Assembly (NCBI RefSeq): GCF_006094435.1
Contig: NZ_CP034783.1
Location: 1,267,001-1,331,000, forward strand
DNA from: Pseudomonas sp. MPC6
GTDB lineage: Bacteria > Pseudomonadota > Gammaproteobacteria > Pseudomonadales > Pseudomonadaceae
DNA length: 64,000 nucleotides
Direction: 5' to 3'
The position numbers were made by a program, and so were the translations under genes. Below the pieces are notes generated by a model. The model ran no database searches and was not told where the DNA came from. It saw nothing but the letters and a program-made list of their open reading frames with translations. Positions 27,244 through 37,347 of the stretch are shown one piece after another. Each line of letters opens with the position of its first letter. Within the stretch, counting starts at the first letter, position 1.

Positions 27244-27797
27244 TCAACGAAATCAAGAAAGACGCTCAAGAGCGCATGAAAAAATCCGTGGAATCGCTGG
27301 CGCACAACTTCGGCCGTATTCGTACCGGCCAGGCGCACCCAAGCATTCTTGAAGGCGTGATGGTGCCGTATTACGGTTCCGACACCCCGATCAAGCAAGT
27401 GGCGAACATCACCGTCAAGGACGCCCGTACCCTGCAAGTCGTTGCCTTTGAGCGCAACATGCTGGGTGCTGTCGACAAAGCCATCGGTAGCGCAGGTCTG
27501 AACCTCAACCCGACCAACCTGGGTGAGTTGCTGCTGATCTCCATGCCGGCCCTGACCGAAGAAACCCGCAAGGGCTTCACCAAGCAGGCGCGCGATGTCG
27601 CTGAAGACGCTCGTGTTGCCGTGCGCAACATCCGTCGTGATGCGAATAGCCAGCTCAAGGATCTGGTCAAGGAAAAAGAAATCAGCGAAGACGAAGAGCG
27701 TCGCGCCACTGGCGAGATCGATGATCTGACCAAAAAGTACGTGGCTGAAATCGACGCGAATCTGGCGCAGAAAGAAAAAGACCTGATGGCCGTATAA
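27240..27797 (+). CDS. frr: Ribosome recycling factor
   Basis: A 185-residue factor that, with EF-G, splits the ribosome after termination. It is all helical with the central hinge region; the motifs [19 protein letters not shown] and [17 protein letters not shown] are family signatures. It starts within the pyrH stop codon by a four-base overlap, so translation is probably coupled. Confidence 0.99.
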   Translation: MINEIKKDAQERMKKSVESLAHNFGRIRTGQAHPSILEGVMVPYYGSDTPIKQVANITVKDARTLQVVAFERNMLGAVDKAIGSAGLNLNPTNLGELLLISMPALTEETRKGFTKQARDVAEDARVAVRNIRRDANSQLKDLVKEKEISEDEERRATGEIDDLTKKYVAEIDANLAQKEKDLMAV

Positions 27798-27810
27798 GGG
27801 TCGCGTTGTC

Positions 27811-28566
27811 ATGGATAAGATCAAGCAGAGTGCGCCGACCGCGGTGCCGCGCCATGTCGCGATCATCATGGATGGTAATAATCGCTGGGCGAAAAAACGC
27901 TTTATGCCGGGTGTCGCCGGTCATAAAGCGGGGGTGGATGCCGTTCGGGCAGTGATCGAGGTCTGTGCCGAGGCCAAGGTCGAGGTATTGACGCTGTTTG
28001 CCTTCTCCAGTGAGAACTGGCAGCGTCCGGCCGCCGAGGTCAGTGCCTTGATGGATCTGTTCTTCAGGGCGCTGCGGCGTGAAGCCAAGCGCCTGAACGA
28101 GAACAACATCAGTTTGCGCATCATTGGCGACCGTTCGCGTTTTCACCCAGAGTTGCAGGCTGCCATGCGTGAGGCCGAGGCCATGACGGTGGGCGCCAAT
28201 CGCTTCATCCTGCAGATCGCCGCCAACTACGGCGGTCAGTGGGATATCGCGCAAGCCGCGCAACGTCTGGCGCGGGAAGTTCAGGCCGGGCATCTGCAGC
28301 CGGAAGACATTACCCCGGAACTGTTGCAAACCTGTCTGGTCACCGGTGACCTGCCGTTGCCGGACTTGTGCATCCGTACCGGTGGCGAGCATCGCATCAG
28401 TAACTTCCTGCTGTGGCAACTGGCTTACGCCGAGTTGTACTTCTCCGACCTGTTCTGGCCGGACTTCAAACACGATGCCATGCGTAACGCGCTGGCCGAT
28501 TACGCTTCTCGCCAGCGCCGCTTCGGTAAAACGAGCGAGCAGGTCGAGGCTGGAGCCCGGGTTTAA
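27811..28566 (+). CDS. uppS: Undecaprenyl diphosphate synthase (isoprenyl transferase)
   Basis: Adds isopentenyl units in cis to farnesyl diphosphate to make the C55 carrier lipid for peptidoglycan and LPS. The 251-residue protein has IIMDGNNRWAKKR (catalytic Asp21), FAFSSENWQRP, and the C-terminal RTGGEHRISNFLLWQLAYAE, which binds diphosphate. Its TAA overlaps the cdsA ATG by one base. Substrate comes from the MEP pathway, whose dxr, ispD and ispF genes are also in this window. Confidence 0.98.
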   Translation: MDKIKQSAPTAVPRHVAIIMDGNNRWAKKRFMPGVAGHKAGVDAVRAVIEVCAEAKVEVLTLFAFSSENWQRPAAEVSALMDLFFRALRREAKRLNENNISLRIIGDRSRFHPELQAAMREAEAMTVGANRFILQIAANYGGQWDIAQAAQRLAREVQAGHLQPEDITPELLQTCLVTGDLPLPDLCIRTGGEHRISNFLLWQLAYAELYFSDLFWPDFKHDAMRNALADYASRQRRFGKTSEQVEAGARV

Positions 28567-29372
28567 TGCTTAAACAACGAATCATCACCGCACTGATCCT
28601 GCTACCGATTGCGTTGTGCGGGTTTTTCCTGCTTGAAGGCAGCGGTTTTGCCCTGTTCATCGGGCTGGTCGTGACCCTCGGAGCCTGGGAATGGGCACGC
28701 CTGGCGGGCTTCACCGAGCAGCCGATCCGCGTCGGCTATGCGGCGGTGGTCGCATTGATGCTGTTTATCATGCATATCCTGCCGGGGCTGGCACCGTGGG
28801 TGTTGGGCGCTTCGGTGCTCTGGTGGGGGGTTGCGACCTGGCTGGTCCTGACTTACCCGCGCTCCAGCGAACATTGGGCCAGCGCTGCCTGCAAGCTGGT
28901 GATCGGTCTGCTGATTTTGTTGCCGGCCTGGCAAGGTCTGGTCCAGATCAAGCAGGAGCCCCTGGGTAACTGGCTGATCATGGCGGTGATGGTGCTGGTC
29001 TGGGGCGCCGATATCGGGGCTTACTTTTCCGGTCGGGCGTTCGGCAAGCGCAAGCTGGCCCCCCAGGTCAGTCCCGGCAAAAGCTGGGAAGGCGTGTATG
29101 GCGGGTTGGCGGCGAGCCTGGTGATCACGGCGATCGTCGGGATCGTTCGCGACTGGAGTGTCGCCCAGATGCTGATCGGTCTGATCTGCGCCGCCGTGAT
29201 CGTGTTTATCTCGGTGGTGGGTGACCTCACCGAAAGCATGTTCAAGCGTCAATCCGGGATCAAGGACAGCAGCAACCTGCTGCCGGGTCACGGCGGGGTG
29301 CTCGATCGCATCGACAGTCTTACGGCGGCGATTCCAGTGTTTGCCGTATTGCTGTGGATGGCCGCACCGTGA
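28566..29372 (+). CDS. cdsA: Phosphatidate cytidylyltransferase
   Basis: Makes CDP-diacylglycerol from phosphatidic acid and CTP, the branch point for all phospholipids. The 268-residue integral membrane protein has about eight hydrophobic segments. The C-terminal signature [20 protein letters not shown], followed by GVLDRIDS, is intact and carries the metal-binding Asp residues. It overlaps uppS by one base and dxr by four. Confidence 0.98.
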   Translation: MLKQRIITALILLPIALCGFFLLEGSGFALFIGLVVTLGAWEWARLAGFTEQPIRVGYAAVVALMLFIMHILPGLAPWVLGASVLWWGVATWLVLTYPRSSEHWASAACKLVIGLLILLPAWQGLVQIKQEPLGNWLIMAVMVLVWGADIGAYFSGRAFGKRKLAPQVSPGKSWEGVYGGLAASLVITAIVGIVRDWSVAQMLIGLICAAVIVFISVVGDLTESMFKRQSGIKDSSNLLPGHGGVLDRIDSLTAAIPVFAVLLWMAAP

Positions 29373-30559
29373 GCCGCCCACAGCAGATTACCGTACTGGG
29401 GGCGACCGGTTCGATCGGTTTGAGCACGCTCGACGTCATTGCGCGTCACCCTGAGCGTTATCAAGTGTTCGCCTTGAGCGGCTTCACCCGCCTGAGTGAG
29501 TTGCGGGCGCTGTGCGTGCGTCATGCGCCGCGGTTTGCCGTGGTGCCCGAGGCGAGCGCTGCCCGAGGCTTGCAGGACGACTTGCACGCGGCGGGCCTGT
29601 CGACCCGTGTGCTGGTGGGGGAGGAGGGGTTGTGCCAGGTGGCGGCCGATCCTGAAGTGGATGCCGTGATGGCCGCTATCGTCGGTGCGGCGGGCTTGCG
29701 TCCGACCCTGGCGGCCGTCGAAGCCGGCAAGAAAATCCTCCTGGCCAACAAAGAAGCGCTGGTGATGTCCGGCGCGCTGTTCATGCAGGCCGTGCGTAAA
29801 AGCGGTTCGGTGCTGTTGCCGATCGACAGTGAGCACAACGCGATTTTCCAGTGCATGCCAGGGGATTTTGCCCGTGGCCTGGGGGCCGTCGGCGTGCGTC
29901 GGATTTTGCTGACAGCTTCGGGTGGTCCGTTCCGACAGACACCTATGGCTGAGTTGGTGCATGTCACCCCCGATCAGGCGTGTGCCCATCCGAACTGGTC
30001 CATGGGGCGCAAGATCTCGGTGGATTCGGCCAGCATGATGAACAAGGGGCTCGAATTGATCGAGGCCTGCTGGCTGTTCGATGCCAAGCCATCCCAGGTC
30101 GAGGTGGTGATTCACCCGCAGAGCGTGATTCATTCGCTGGTCGATTACATCGACGGTTCGGTATTGGCCCAGCTGGGCAATCCGGACATGCGTACGCCCA
30201 TCGCCAATGCACTGGCCTGGCCGGAGCGGATCGACTCGGGCGTGCCGCCGCTGGATCTGTTTGCCATCGCGCGTCTGGATTTCCAGGCACCCGATGAACA
30301 TCGCTTCCCTTGCCTGCGCCTTGCGCGTCAGGCGGCCGAAGCGGGTAACAGTGCGCCGGCCATGCTCAATGCGGCGAATGAAGTGGCGGTCGCGGCCTTT
30401 CTCGACGGACGGGTTCGTTACCCGGAAATCGCGAGTATCATCGAGGAAGTGTTGAATCTCGAGCCGGTGGTTGCGGTGGACGATCTCGACGCGGTGTTTA
30501 CGGCGGACACCAAGGCCCGTGAGCTGGCCGGGCAATGGTTGAGTCGTCACGGGCGGTAA
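29369..30559 (+). CDS. dxr: 1-deoxy-D-xylulose 5-phosphate reductoisomerase
   Basis: Second step of the MEP isoprenoid pathway: NADPH-dependent conversion of DXP to MEP. The 396-residue protein has the NADPH motif [13 protein letters not shown] near residue 8, NKEALVMSG, and the [10 protein letters not shown] segment with metal and substrate ligands. GTG 29369 is chosen: it overlaps the cdsA stop as GTGA and gives the usual [11 protein letters not shown] start; an in-frame GTG at 29354 is less likely. Confidence 0.98.
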   Translation: MSRPQQITVLGATGSIGLSTLDVIARHPERYQVFALSGFTRLSELRALCVRHAPRFAVVPEASAARGLQDDLHAAGLSTRVLVGEEGLCQVAADPEVDAVMAAIVGAAGLRPTLAAVEAGKKILLANKEALVMSGALFMQAVRKSGSVLLPIDSEHNAIFQCMPGDFARGLGAVGVRRILLTASGGPFRQTPMAELVHVTPDQACAHPNWSMGRKISVDSASMMNKGLELIEACWLFDAKPSQVEVVIHPQSVIHSLVDYIDGSVLAQLGNPDMRTPIANALAWPERIDSGVPPLDLFAIARLDFQAPDEHRFPCLRLARQAAEAGNSAPAMLNAANEVAVAAFLDGRVRYPEIASIIEEVLNLEPVVAVDDLDAVFTADTKARELAGQWLSRHGR

Positions 30560-30612
30560 GTGCTGCAATACGTTGGCCCATGCAGCAACGAACAGGATTG
30601 CGGAGAAAGTAG

Positions 30613-31965
30613 ATGAGCGCGCTCTATATGATTGTCGGCACCCTGGTAGCGCTGGGCGTGCTGGTCACCTTCCACGAATTCGGCCATTTCTGGGTCGCGC
30701 GTCGCTGTGGGGTCAAAGTGCTGCGCTTTTCCGTGGGCTTCGGCATGCCACTGCTGCGCTGGCACGACAAGCAAGGCACCGAATTCGTGATCGCCGCCAT
30801 CCCGCTGGGCGGCTATGTGAAGATGCTCGACGAACGCGAAGGCGAAGTGCCTGCCGAGCAGATCGAGCAATCCTTCAATCGCAAATCGGTCCGTCAACGC
30901 ATCGCTATCGTCGCGGCCGGCCCGATTGCCAACTTTCTGCTGGCGATGGTCTTTTTCTGGGTGCTCGCGATGCTTGGCAGCGAGCAGGTGCGACCGGTCA
31001 TCGGTGCCGTCGAGTCCGGCAGTATCGCCGCCAAGGCCGGCCTGAGCGCCGGTCAGGAAATCATTGCCATCGATGGCGAGCCCACGTCCGGCTGGGCGGC
31101 GGTGAATCTGCAGCTGGTGCGTCGTCTGGGCGAAAGCGGTGCCCTGCAGTTGCTGGTTCGCGATCAGGGCTCCACGGCCGAATCGCCTCGTGAGCTGGTG
31201 CTGGACAAATGGCTCAAGGGTGCCGATGAACCGGACCCGATTCGCTCGCTGGGCATTCGCCCCTGGCGTCCGGCCCTGCCACCGGTGCTGGCCGAACTCG
31301 ATCCAAAAGGCCCGGCCCAGGCTGCCGGCCTGAAGACCGGCGATCGATTGATCGCCCTGGATGGCAAGGCATTGGACGACTGGCAGCAGGTGGTCGATAC
31401 CGTCCGCCTGCGCCCCGATAGCAAAATCATCCTGCGCATCGAGCGCGACGCGGCTCAACTCGACATCCCGGTGACGCTGGCCGCGCGTGGCGAGAAGAAG
31501 GCGCCCAGTGGTTATCTGGGGGCAGGGGTGAAGGCAGTCGACTGGCCGCCGGAGATGATTCGCGAGGTCAGTTACGGTCCCGTGGCAGCGATCGGGGAGG
31601 GTGCTCGACGCACCTGGACCATGAGTGTGCTGACCCTCGATTCGCTGAAGAAAATGTTGTTCGGCGAGCTCTCGGTAAAAAACTTGAGTGGACCGATAAC
31701 CATTGCTAAAGTGGCGGGCGCTTCTGCCCAGTCGGGTGTCGCTGATTTCCTGAATTTCCTTGCTTATCTGAGTATTAGCCTGGGGGTTCTGAATTTGTTG
31801 CCCATTCCTGTACTGGATGGGGGGCATCTGTTGTTTTATCTGATCGAGTGGGTGCGTGGTCGCCCCTTGTCGGATCGGGTGCAGGGTTGGGGGATACAGA
31901 TCGGTATCAGTTTGGTGGTCGGGGTGATGTTGCTTGCTCTGGTCAATGATCTGGGTCGACTGTAA
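30613..31965 (+). CDS. rseP: RIP site-2 metalloprotease RseP
   Basis: Inner-membrane zinc protease that makes the second cut in the anti-sigma factor of the envelope stress response (MucA/AlgU in Pseudomonas) and clears signal peptides. The 450-residue protein has the active-site motif HEFGH at residues 21-25, two PDZ domains between membrane segments (about residues 110-300), and the third ligand region LLPIPVLDGGHLLF. It lies just upstream of bamA, in the usual order. Confidence 0.98.
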   Translation: MSALYMIVGTLVALGVLVTFHEFGHFWVARRCGVKVLRFSVGFGMPLLRWHDKQGTEFVIAAIPLGGYVKMLDEREGEVPAEQIEQSFNRKSVRQRIAIVAAGPIANFLLAMVFFWVLAMLGSEQVRPVIGAVESGSIAAKAGLSAGQEIIAIDGEPTSGWAAVNLQLVRRLGESGALQLLVRDQGSTAESPRELVLDKWLKGADEPDPIRSLGIRPWRPALPPVLAELDPKGPAQAAGLKTGDRLIALDGKALDDWQQVVDTVRLRPDSKIILRIERDAAQLDIPVTLAARGEKKAPSGYLGAGVKAVDWPPEMIREVSYGPVAAIGEGARRTWTMSVLTLDSLKKMLFGELSVKNLSGPITIAKVAGASAQSGVADFLNFLAYLSISLGVLNLLPIPVLDGGHLLFYLIEWVRGRPLSDRVQGWGIQIGISLVVGVMLLALVNDLGRL

Positions 31966-31985
31966 CGCTTCGCTGAATTGCGAAT

Positions 31986-32010
31986 CTGCCGCATTTTGCG
32001 GCAGTTTGTT
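31986..32010 (+). terminator. Hairpin with T-rich tail between rseP and bamA
   Basis: CTGCCGCA (31986-31993), TTT loop, TGCGGCAG (31997-32004), then TTTGTTT. Fits a terminator or attenuator that would lower read-through into bamA. Confidence 0.6.
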
Positions 32011-32039
32011 TATTGCCAGTTGGAATAAGAAAGGACTTC

Positions 32040-34415
32040 ATGAAACGTCTGCTGCTAACTGCGGTTCTCACCGTATTGATGATCGCCGAAGTTCACGCCG
32101 AGTCCTTCACCATCTCTGATATTCGCGTCAATGGCCTCCAGCGGGTCTCCGCGGGGAGTGTCTTTGGTGCCTTGCCGTTGAACGTCGGTGAAAAGGCGGA
32201 CGATCGTCGCCTGGTGGAATCCACTCGTGCGCTGTTCAAAACCGGTTTCTTTCAGGATATCCAGTTGGGTCGCGACGGCAACGTCCTGGTCATCACGGTC
32301 GTCGAGCGACCCTCGGTCGCCAGTATCGAGATCGAGGGCAACAAAGCGATCTCCACTGAAGACCTGATGAAGGGCCTCAAACAATCCGGTCTGGCCGAAG
32401 GCGAGATCTTCCAGCGCGCCACCCTCGAAGGTGTGCGTAACGAACTGCAGCGCCAGTACGTCGCTCAGGGTCGCTACTCGGCCACTGTCGACACCGAAGT
32501 GGTGCCGCAGCCGCGTAACCGCGTTGCGCTGAAGGTCAACATCAACGAAGGCACCGTCGCCGCTATCCAGCACATCAACGTGGTGGGTAACACGGTCTTC
32601 GCCGACGAAGACCTGATCGACCTGTTCGAACTCAAGACCAGCAACTGGTTGTCGTTCTTCAAGAACGACGACAAGTACGCTCGTGAAAAACTGTCCGGTG
32701 ACCTCGAGCGCCTGCGCTCCTACTACCTGGACCGTGGCTATATCAACATGGATATCGCTTCGACCCAGGTGTCCATCACCCCGGACAAGAAACATGTCTA
32801 TATCACCGTCAACGTCAACGAAGGCGAGAAGTACACCGTTCGTGACGTCAAGCTGAGCGGCGACCTGAAAGTCCCTGAAGACCAGGTCAAGTCCCTGTTG
32901 CTGGTGCAGAAAGGCCAGGTGTTCTCGCGCAAGCTGATGACCACCACCTCGGAACTGATCACCCGCCGCCTCGGTAACGAGGGTTACACCTTCGCCAACG
33001 TCAACGGCGTGCCTCAGCCTCACGAAGACGATCACACGGTAGACATCACGTTCGCCGTCGATCCGGGCAAGCGTGCCTACGTCAACCGTATCAACTTCCG
33101 TGGCAACACCAAGTCGGAAGACGAAGTGCTGCGCCGCGAAATGCGTCAGCTGGAAGGCGGCTGGGCTTCGACCTACCTGATCGACCAGTCCAAGACCCGT
33201 CTTGAGCGCCTGGGCTTCTTCAAGGAAGTCAACGTTGAAACCCCGGCCGTACCGGGCGTCGACGACCAGGTTGATGTGAACTACAGCGTGGAAGAGCAAG
33301 CCTCTGGTTCGATCACCGCCAGCGTCGGTTTCGCCCAGAGCGCCGGTCTGATCCTCGGTGGTTCGATTACCCAGAACAACTTCCTCGGTACCGGTAACAA
33401 GGTCAGCATCGGCCTGACCCGCAGTGAATACCAGAGCCGCTATAACTTTGGTTATGTCGACCCCTACTGGACGGCTGATGGCGTGAGCCTGGGCTACAAC
33501 GCGTTCTACCGCACCACCGACTACAAAGACCTCGATGTCGACGTAGCCAGCTATGCCGTAGACAGCCTGGGTGCTGGCGTGAGCGTCGGCTACCCGATCA
33601 GCGAAACGTCGCGCCTGACCTTCGGCCTGACGGCGCAACAAGACAAGATCAAGACGGGCGTCTACACCGTTGACGAGATCTTCGACTTCGTGAACAAGGA
33701 AGGCGACAACTACCTGAACTTCAAGGCCTCGGCCGGCTGGTCCGAATCCACCCTGAACAAGGGCGTACTCGCTACCCGTGGCCGTTCCCAGAGCCTGGTG
33801 CTGGAAACCACCACCCCTGGCAGCGACCTGTCGTTCTTCAAGCTCGATTACCGTGGCCAGCTGTTCCAGCCATTGAGCGAGAACTACACCATGCGCCTGC
33901 ACACCGAATTGGGTTATGGCGACGGTTACGGTTCGACCGATGGCTTGCCATTCTATGAAAACTACTATGCTGGTGGTTTCAACTCGGTGCGTGGCTTCAA
34001 GGACAGTACGTTGGGTCCACGCAGTACGCCTAGCCGTGGTACAAACCCGGGTACATTGGCCGATCCGGACCAGGATCCGCTGCCGTTTGGTGGCAACGTC
34101 CTGATCCAGGGCGGTGTGGAGCTTCTGTTCCCGCTGCCGTTCGTCAAGGATCAACGTTCCCTGCGCACGTCGGTATTCTGGGATGTGGGTAACGTCTTCG
34201 ACTCGAAATGCGAAGACACCACCAACGCAAACGGTTCGTCGTCCAATACCAAGTGCAACGATATCAGTCTGAGCAACATGGCCAGTTCCGTCGGTGTCGG
34301 CGTGACCTGGGTCACCGCACTGGGTCCTCTGAGCTTCGCGTTGGCCATGCCGGTCAAGAAACCGGATGACGCTGAGACTCAAGTGTTCCAATTCTCCCTC
34401 GGCCAGACGTTCTAA
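32040..34415 (+). CDS. bamA: Outer membrane assembly factor BamA
   Basis: Central Omp85 protein that inserts beta-barrel proteins into the outer membrane. The 791-residue protein starts with a signal peptide (MKRLLLTAVLTVLMIAEVHA), then five POTRA domains (about residues 22-420), then the 16-strand barrel ending in the outer-membrane signal FQFSLGQTF with terminal Phe. The barrel carries the SVRGFKDSTLGP element (VRGF motif of lid loop 6). ATG 32040 follows AAAGGA; an in-frame ATG at 32013 would spoil the signal peptide. Confidence 0.98.
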   Translation: MKRLLLTAVLTVLMIAEVHAESFTISDIRVNGLQRVSAGSVFGALPLNVGEKADDRRLVESTRALFKTGFFQDIQLGRDGNVLVITVVERPSVASIEIEGNKAISTEDLMKGLKQSGLAEGEIFQRATLEGVRNELQRQYVAQGRYSATVDTEVVPQPRNRVALKVNINEGTVAAIQHINVVGNTVFADEDLIDLFELKTSNWLSFFKNDDKYAREKLSGDLERLRSYYLDRGYINMDIASTQVSITPDKKHVYITVNVNEGEKYTVRDVKLSGDLKVPEDQVKSLLLVQKGQVFSRKLMTTTSELITRRLGNEGYTFANVNGVPQPHEDDHTVDITFAVDPGKRAYVNRINFRGNTKSEDEVLRREMRQLEGGWASTYLIDQSKTRLERLGFFKEVNVETPAVPGVDDQVDVNYSVEEQASGSITASVGFAQSAGLILGGSITQNNFLGTGNKVSIGLTRSEYQSRYNFGYVDPYWTADGVSLGYNAFYRTTDYKDLDVDVASYAVDSLGAGVSVGYPISETSRLTFGLTAQQDKIKTGVYTVDEIFDFVNKEGDNYLNFKASAGWSESTLNKGVLATRGRSQSLVLETTTPGSDLSFFKLDYRGQLFQPLSENYTMRLHTELGYGDGYGSTDGLPFYENYYAGGFNSVRGFKDSTLGPRSTPSRGTNPGTLADPDQDPLPFGGNVLIQGGVELLFPLPFVKDQRSLRTSVFWDVGNVFDSKCEDTTNANGSSSNTKCNDISLSNMASSVGVGVTWVTALGPLSFALAMPVKKPDDAETQVFQFSLGQTF

Positions 34416-34460
34416 GCGTCTGACCCAAGATAACGACAATGGATTTTGTAGGAGTGCATC

Positions 34461-34964
34461 GTGCGTAAGTTGACTCAATTGGTTCTCCTGGCGACCGTAC
34501 TGGTAGCAGGTCCGGCTTTTGCCGACATGAAAATCGCCGTTCTGAACTATCAGATGGCGCTGTTGGAATCCGACGCGGCCAAGAAATACGCCGTGGATGC
34601 GGAGAAAAAATTCGGTCCCCAGCTGTCCAAGCTCAAGACCCTGGAAAGCAGTGCCAAGGGCATCCAGGATCGTCTGATGGCGGGCGGCGACAAGATGCAG
34701 CAAGGCGAGCGTGAGCGCTTGGAACTCGAGTTCAAGCAAAAGGCTCGTGACTTCCAGTTCCAGTCCAAGGAGCTGAACGAAGCCAAGGCTGTTGCCGACC
34801 GTGAAATGCTGAAGCAGCTCAAGCCGAAACTGGACAGCGCTGTGGAAGAAGTCATCAAGAAAGGTGCTTTTGACCTGGTCTTCGAGCGTGGCGCAGTGAT
34901 TGATGTCAAGCCTCAGTACGACATCACTCGCCAGGTTATCGAGCGCATGAATCAGCTGAAGTAA
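34461..34964 (+). CDS. skp: Periplasmic chaperone Skp (OmpH)
   Basis: A 167-residue trimeric holdase that escorts unfolded outer-membrane proteins to BamA. It has a signal peptide (MRKLTQLVLLATVLVAGPAFA) and long charged helices (about residues 45-135) that form the tentacles. The start is GTG with TAGGAG upstream. Lies between bamA and lpxD as in E. coli. Confidence 0.96.
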   Translation: MRKLTQLVLLATVLVAGPAFADMKIAVLNYQMALLESDAAKKYAVDAEKKFGPQLSKLKTLESSAKGIQDRLMAGGDKMQQGERERLELEFKQKARDFQFQSKELNEAKAVADREMLKQLKPKLDSAVEEVIKKGAFDLVFERGAVIDVKPQYDITRQVIERMNQLK

Positions 34965-34967
34965 TCC

Positions 34968-36023
34968 ATGACAGCGACCATAAAACTCGGCCAGTTGGCC
35001 GAGTTCCTCGACGCCACCCTGCGTGGCGACGCGGAGAAGGAAATTACTGGGCTAGCCACTTTGCAAGAGGCTGGCCCAGCTCAGTTGAGCTTTCTGGCAA
35101 ATCCTCAATACCGTAAATACCTGGCTGACAGCCGGGCCGCAGCCGTGTTGCTGAAGGCCGCTGACGCTGAAGGTTTCGTCGGTGATGCAGTGGTGGTGGC
35201 CGATCCGTACCTGGCCTACGCCCGTATTTCCCACCTGTTCGATCCCAAGCCCAAAGCGCTAGCCGGGGTTCACCCGACGGCGGTCGTGGCGGCGGATGCG
35301 GTGGTCGATCCGGCGGCGAGCATCGGGGCCTTTGCCGTGATCGAAAGCGCAGCCCGCATTGCCGCTGGCGTGACCGTCGGCGCCCATTGCTTTGTCGGTG
35401 CCCGCAGCGAGATTGGCGAGGGTGGTTGGCTGGCCCCGCGCGTCACGCTGTATCACGACGTGCGCATCGGCAAGCGGGTGGTGATCCAGTCCGGTGCCGT
35501 GCTTGGTGGTGAAGGTTTCGGTTTCGCCAACGAGAAAGGTGTCTGGCAGAAAATCGCCCAGGTCGGTGGAGTGCTGGTCGGCGATGATGTAGAGATTGGC
35601 GTGAATACCGCTGTCGATCGCGGTGCATTGGCCGATACTGTCATCGGCAATGGCGTCAAGCTCGACAATCAGATTCAGATCGCCCACAACGTCCAGATTG
35701 GTGATCACACCGCCATGGCAGCGTGCGTGGGGATCTCCGGCAGCAGCAAAATCGGCAAGCATTGCATGCTCGCCGGTGGCGTCGGGCTGGTGGGGCATAT
35801 CGAAATCTGCGACAACGTTTTCATCACCGGGATGACCATGGTGACCCACTCGATTACCGAGCCGGGTTCCTATTCTTCCGGTACGGCCATGCAGCCGGCT
35901 GCCGAATGGCGCAAAAGCGCGGCACGCCTGCGTCAGCTCGATGACATCGCGCGACGGCTGCGACAGCTGGAAAAGCGAGTAGGGGAAGTGACCCCTGACG
36001 ATAATGCTTCATCAGATGGCTGA
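34968..36023 (+). CDS. lpxD: UDP-3-O-acylglucosamine N-acyltransferase
   Basis: Adds the second acyl chain (on nitrogen) to the lipid A precursor, using hydroxyacyl-ACP. The 351-residue protein has an N-terminal uridine-binding domain, then a left-handed beta-helix of hexapeptide repeats ([40 protein letters not shown]). The active-site His lies in [16 protein letters not shown]. It starts three bases after the skp stop. Confidence 0.98.
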   Translation: MTATIKLGQLAEFLDATLRGDAEKEITGLATLQEAGPAQLSFLANPQYRKYLADSRAAAVLLKAADAEGFVGDAVVVADPYLAYARISHLFDPKPKALAGVHPTAVVAADAVVDPAASIGAFAVIESAARIAAGVTVGAHCFVGARSEIGEGGWLAPRVTLYHDVRIGKRVVIQSGAVLGGEGFGFANEKGVWQKIAQVGGVLVGDDVEIGVNTAVDRGALADTVIGNGVKLDNQIQIAHNVQIGDHTAMAACVGISGSSKIGKHCMLAGGVGLVGHIEICDNVFITGMTMVTHSITEPGSYSSGTAMQPAAEWRKSAARLRQLDDIARRLRQLEKRVGEVTPDDNASSDG

Positions 36024-36131
36024 TACCATTTCCATATCAAGTGTGCACAGCCGCTAGTCGGCCTCCTTGATTTGCTAGAGGAATGCGCGTCAGTCGCGCG
36101 TTACCAATCTTTACATAGGCTTCCCCCCGAA

Positions 36132-36572
36132 ATGATGGACATCAACGAGATTCGCGAATACCTGCCTCACCGTTACCCGTTCCTGCTGGTGGACCGGGTG
36201 GTGGATCTGGATGTGGAAGGCAAGCGCATTCGCGCCTACAAGAATGTCAGCATCAACGAGCCGTTCTTCAATGGTCACTTCCCTGCGCATCCGATCATGC
36301 CGGGCGTGTTGATCATTGAAGCAATGGCTCAGGCTGCCGGGATCCTTGGTTTCAAAATGCTCGACGTGAAACCGGCCGACGGCACCCTCTATTACTTCGT
36401 CGGCTCCGACAAGCTGCGCTTCCGCCAGCCGGTCCTGCCGGGCGATCAGTTGATCCTTGAAGCCAAGTTCCTGAGCTGCAAGCGCCAGATCTGGAAGTTC
36501 GAGTGCCAGGCTTCGGTTGATGGCAAGCCAGTCTGCTCCGCTGAAATCATCTGCGCGGAACGCAAACTATGA
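36132..36572 (+). CDS. fabZ: 3-hydroxyacyl-ACP dehydratase FabZ
   Basis: Dehydrates 3-hydroxyacyl-ACP in fatty acid synthesis and competes with LpxA and LpxD for the same acyl pool. The 146-residue hotdog protein has the catalytic pair His49 (NGHFPAHP) and Glu63 (LIIEAMAQ). Either ATG at 36132 or 36135 may be used. Its stop overlaps the lpxA start as ATGA. Confidence 0.98.
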   Translation: MMDINEIREYLPHRYPFLLVDRVVDLDVEGKRIRAYKNVSINEPFFNGHFPAHPIMPGVLIIEAMAQAAGILGFKMLDVKPADGTLYYFVGSDKLRFRQPVLPGDQLILEAKFLSCKRQIWKFECQASVDGKPVCSAEIICAERKL

Positions 36573-37345
36573 GTTTGATTGACCCTCGCGCAATCATCGA
36601 TCCGGCGGCCATCCTGGCCGACGACGTCGAGGTCGGCCCCTGGTCGATCATCGGCGCAGGTGTGGAAATCGGCGAGGGGACAGTGATCGGGCCGCATGTG
36701 ATTCTCAAGGGCCCGACCCGAATCGGTAAGCATAATCGCATCTACCAGTTTTCTTCGGTAGGCGAGGACACGCCCGATCTGAAATACAAGGGTGAAGAGA
36801 CTCGCCTGGTCATTGGTGACCACAACGTCATCCGTGAAGGGGTGACGATTCACCGCGGCACCGTCCAGGACCGTTCGGAAACGACCCTGGGTGATCACAA
36901 CCTGATCATGGCCTATGCCCACATCGGCCACGACAGCGTCATCGGCAACCACTGCATTCTGGTCAACAACACTGCGCTGGCAGGCCATGTGCACGTCGAG
37001 GACTGGGCGATCCTGTCCGGCTTTACCCTGGTCCACCAGTATTGCCACATCGGCGCCCACAGCTTTTCCGGCATGGGTACCGCCATCGGCAAGGACGTAC
37101 CCGCGTACGTCACGGTGTTCGGCAACCCGGCCGAAGCGCGCAGCATGAACTTCGAAGGCATGCGCCGTCGCGGGTTCAGCGAAGACGCGATCCACGCGTT
37201 GCGTCGTGCCTACAAGGTGGTTTACCGCCAGGGCCTGACGGTTGAACAGGCGCTCGCCGAGCTGACCGAACCTTCGGCGCAGTTTCCTGAAGTCGCGGTG
37301 TTCCGTGATTCCATCCAGTCTTCGACCCGCGGCATCACTCGATAA
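36569..37345 (+). CDS. lpxA: UDP-N-acetylglucosamine acyltransferase
   Basis: First step of lipid A synthesis: transfers a 3-hydroxyacyl chain to UDP-GlcNAc. The 258-residue protein is built of hexapeptide repeats from its start ([20 protein letters not shown]), followed by a helical C-terminus. The active-site His is in [19 protein letters not shown]. It overlaps fabZ by four bases and is followed by lpxB after two bases. Confidence 0.98.
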   Translation: MSLIDPRAIIDPAAILADDVEVGPWSIIGAGVEIGEGTVIGPHVILKGPTRIGKHNRIYQFSSVGEDTPDLKYKGEETRLVIGDHNVIREGVTIHRGTVQDRSETTLGDHNLIMAYAHIGHDSVIGNHCILVNNTALAGHVHVEDWAILSGFTLVHQYCHIGAHSFSGMGTAIGKDVPAYVTVFGNPAEARSMNFEGMRRRGFSEDAIHALRRAYKVVYRQGLTVEQALAELTEPSAQFPEVAVFRDSIQSSTRGITR

Positions 37346-37347
37346 TC

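Noticed and set aside
32055-34739. 894-codon minus-strand open frame opposite bamA and skp
   Set aside because: It spans two well-recognised genes in reverse; it is an artefact of codon bias.
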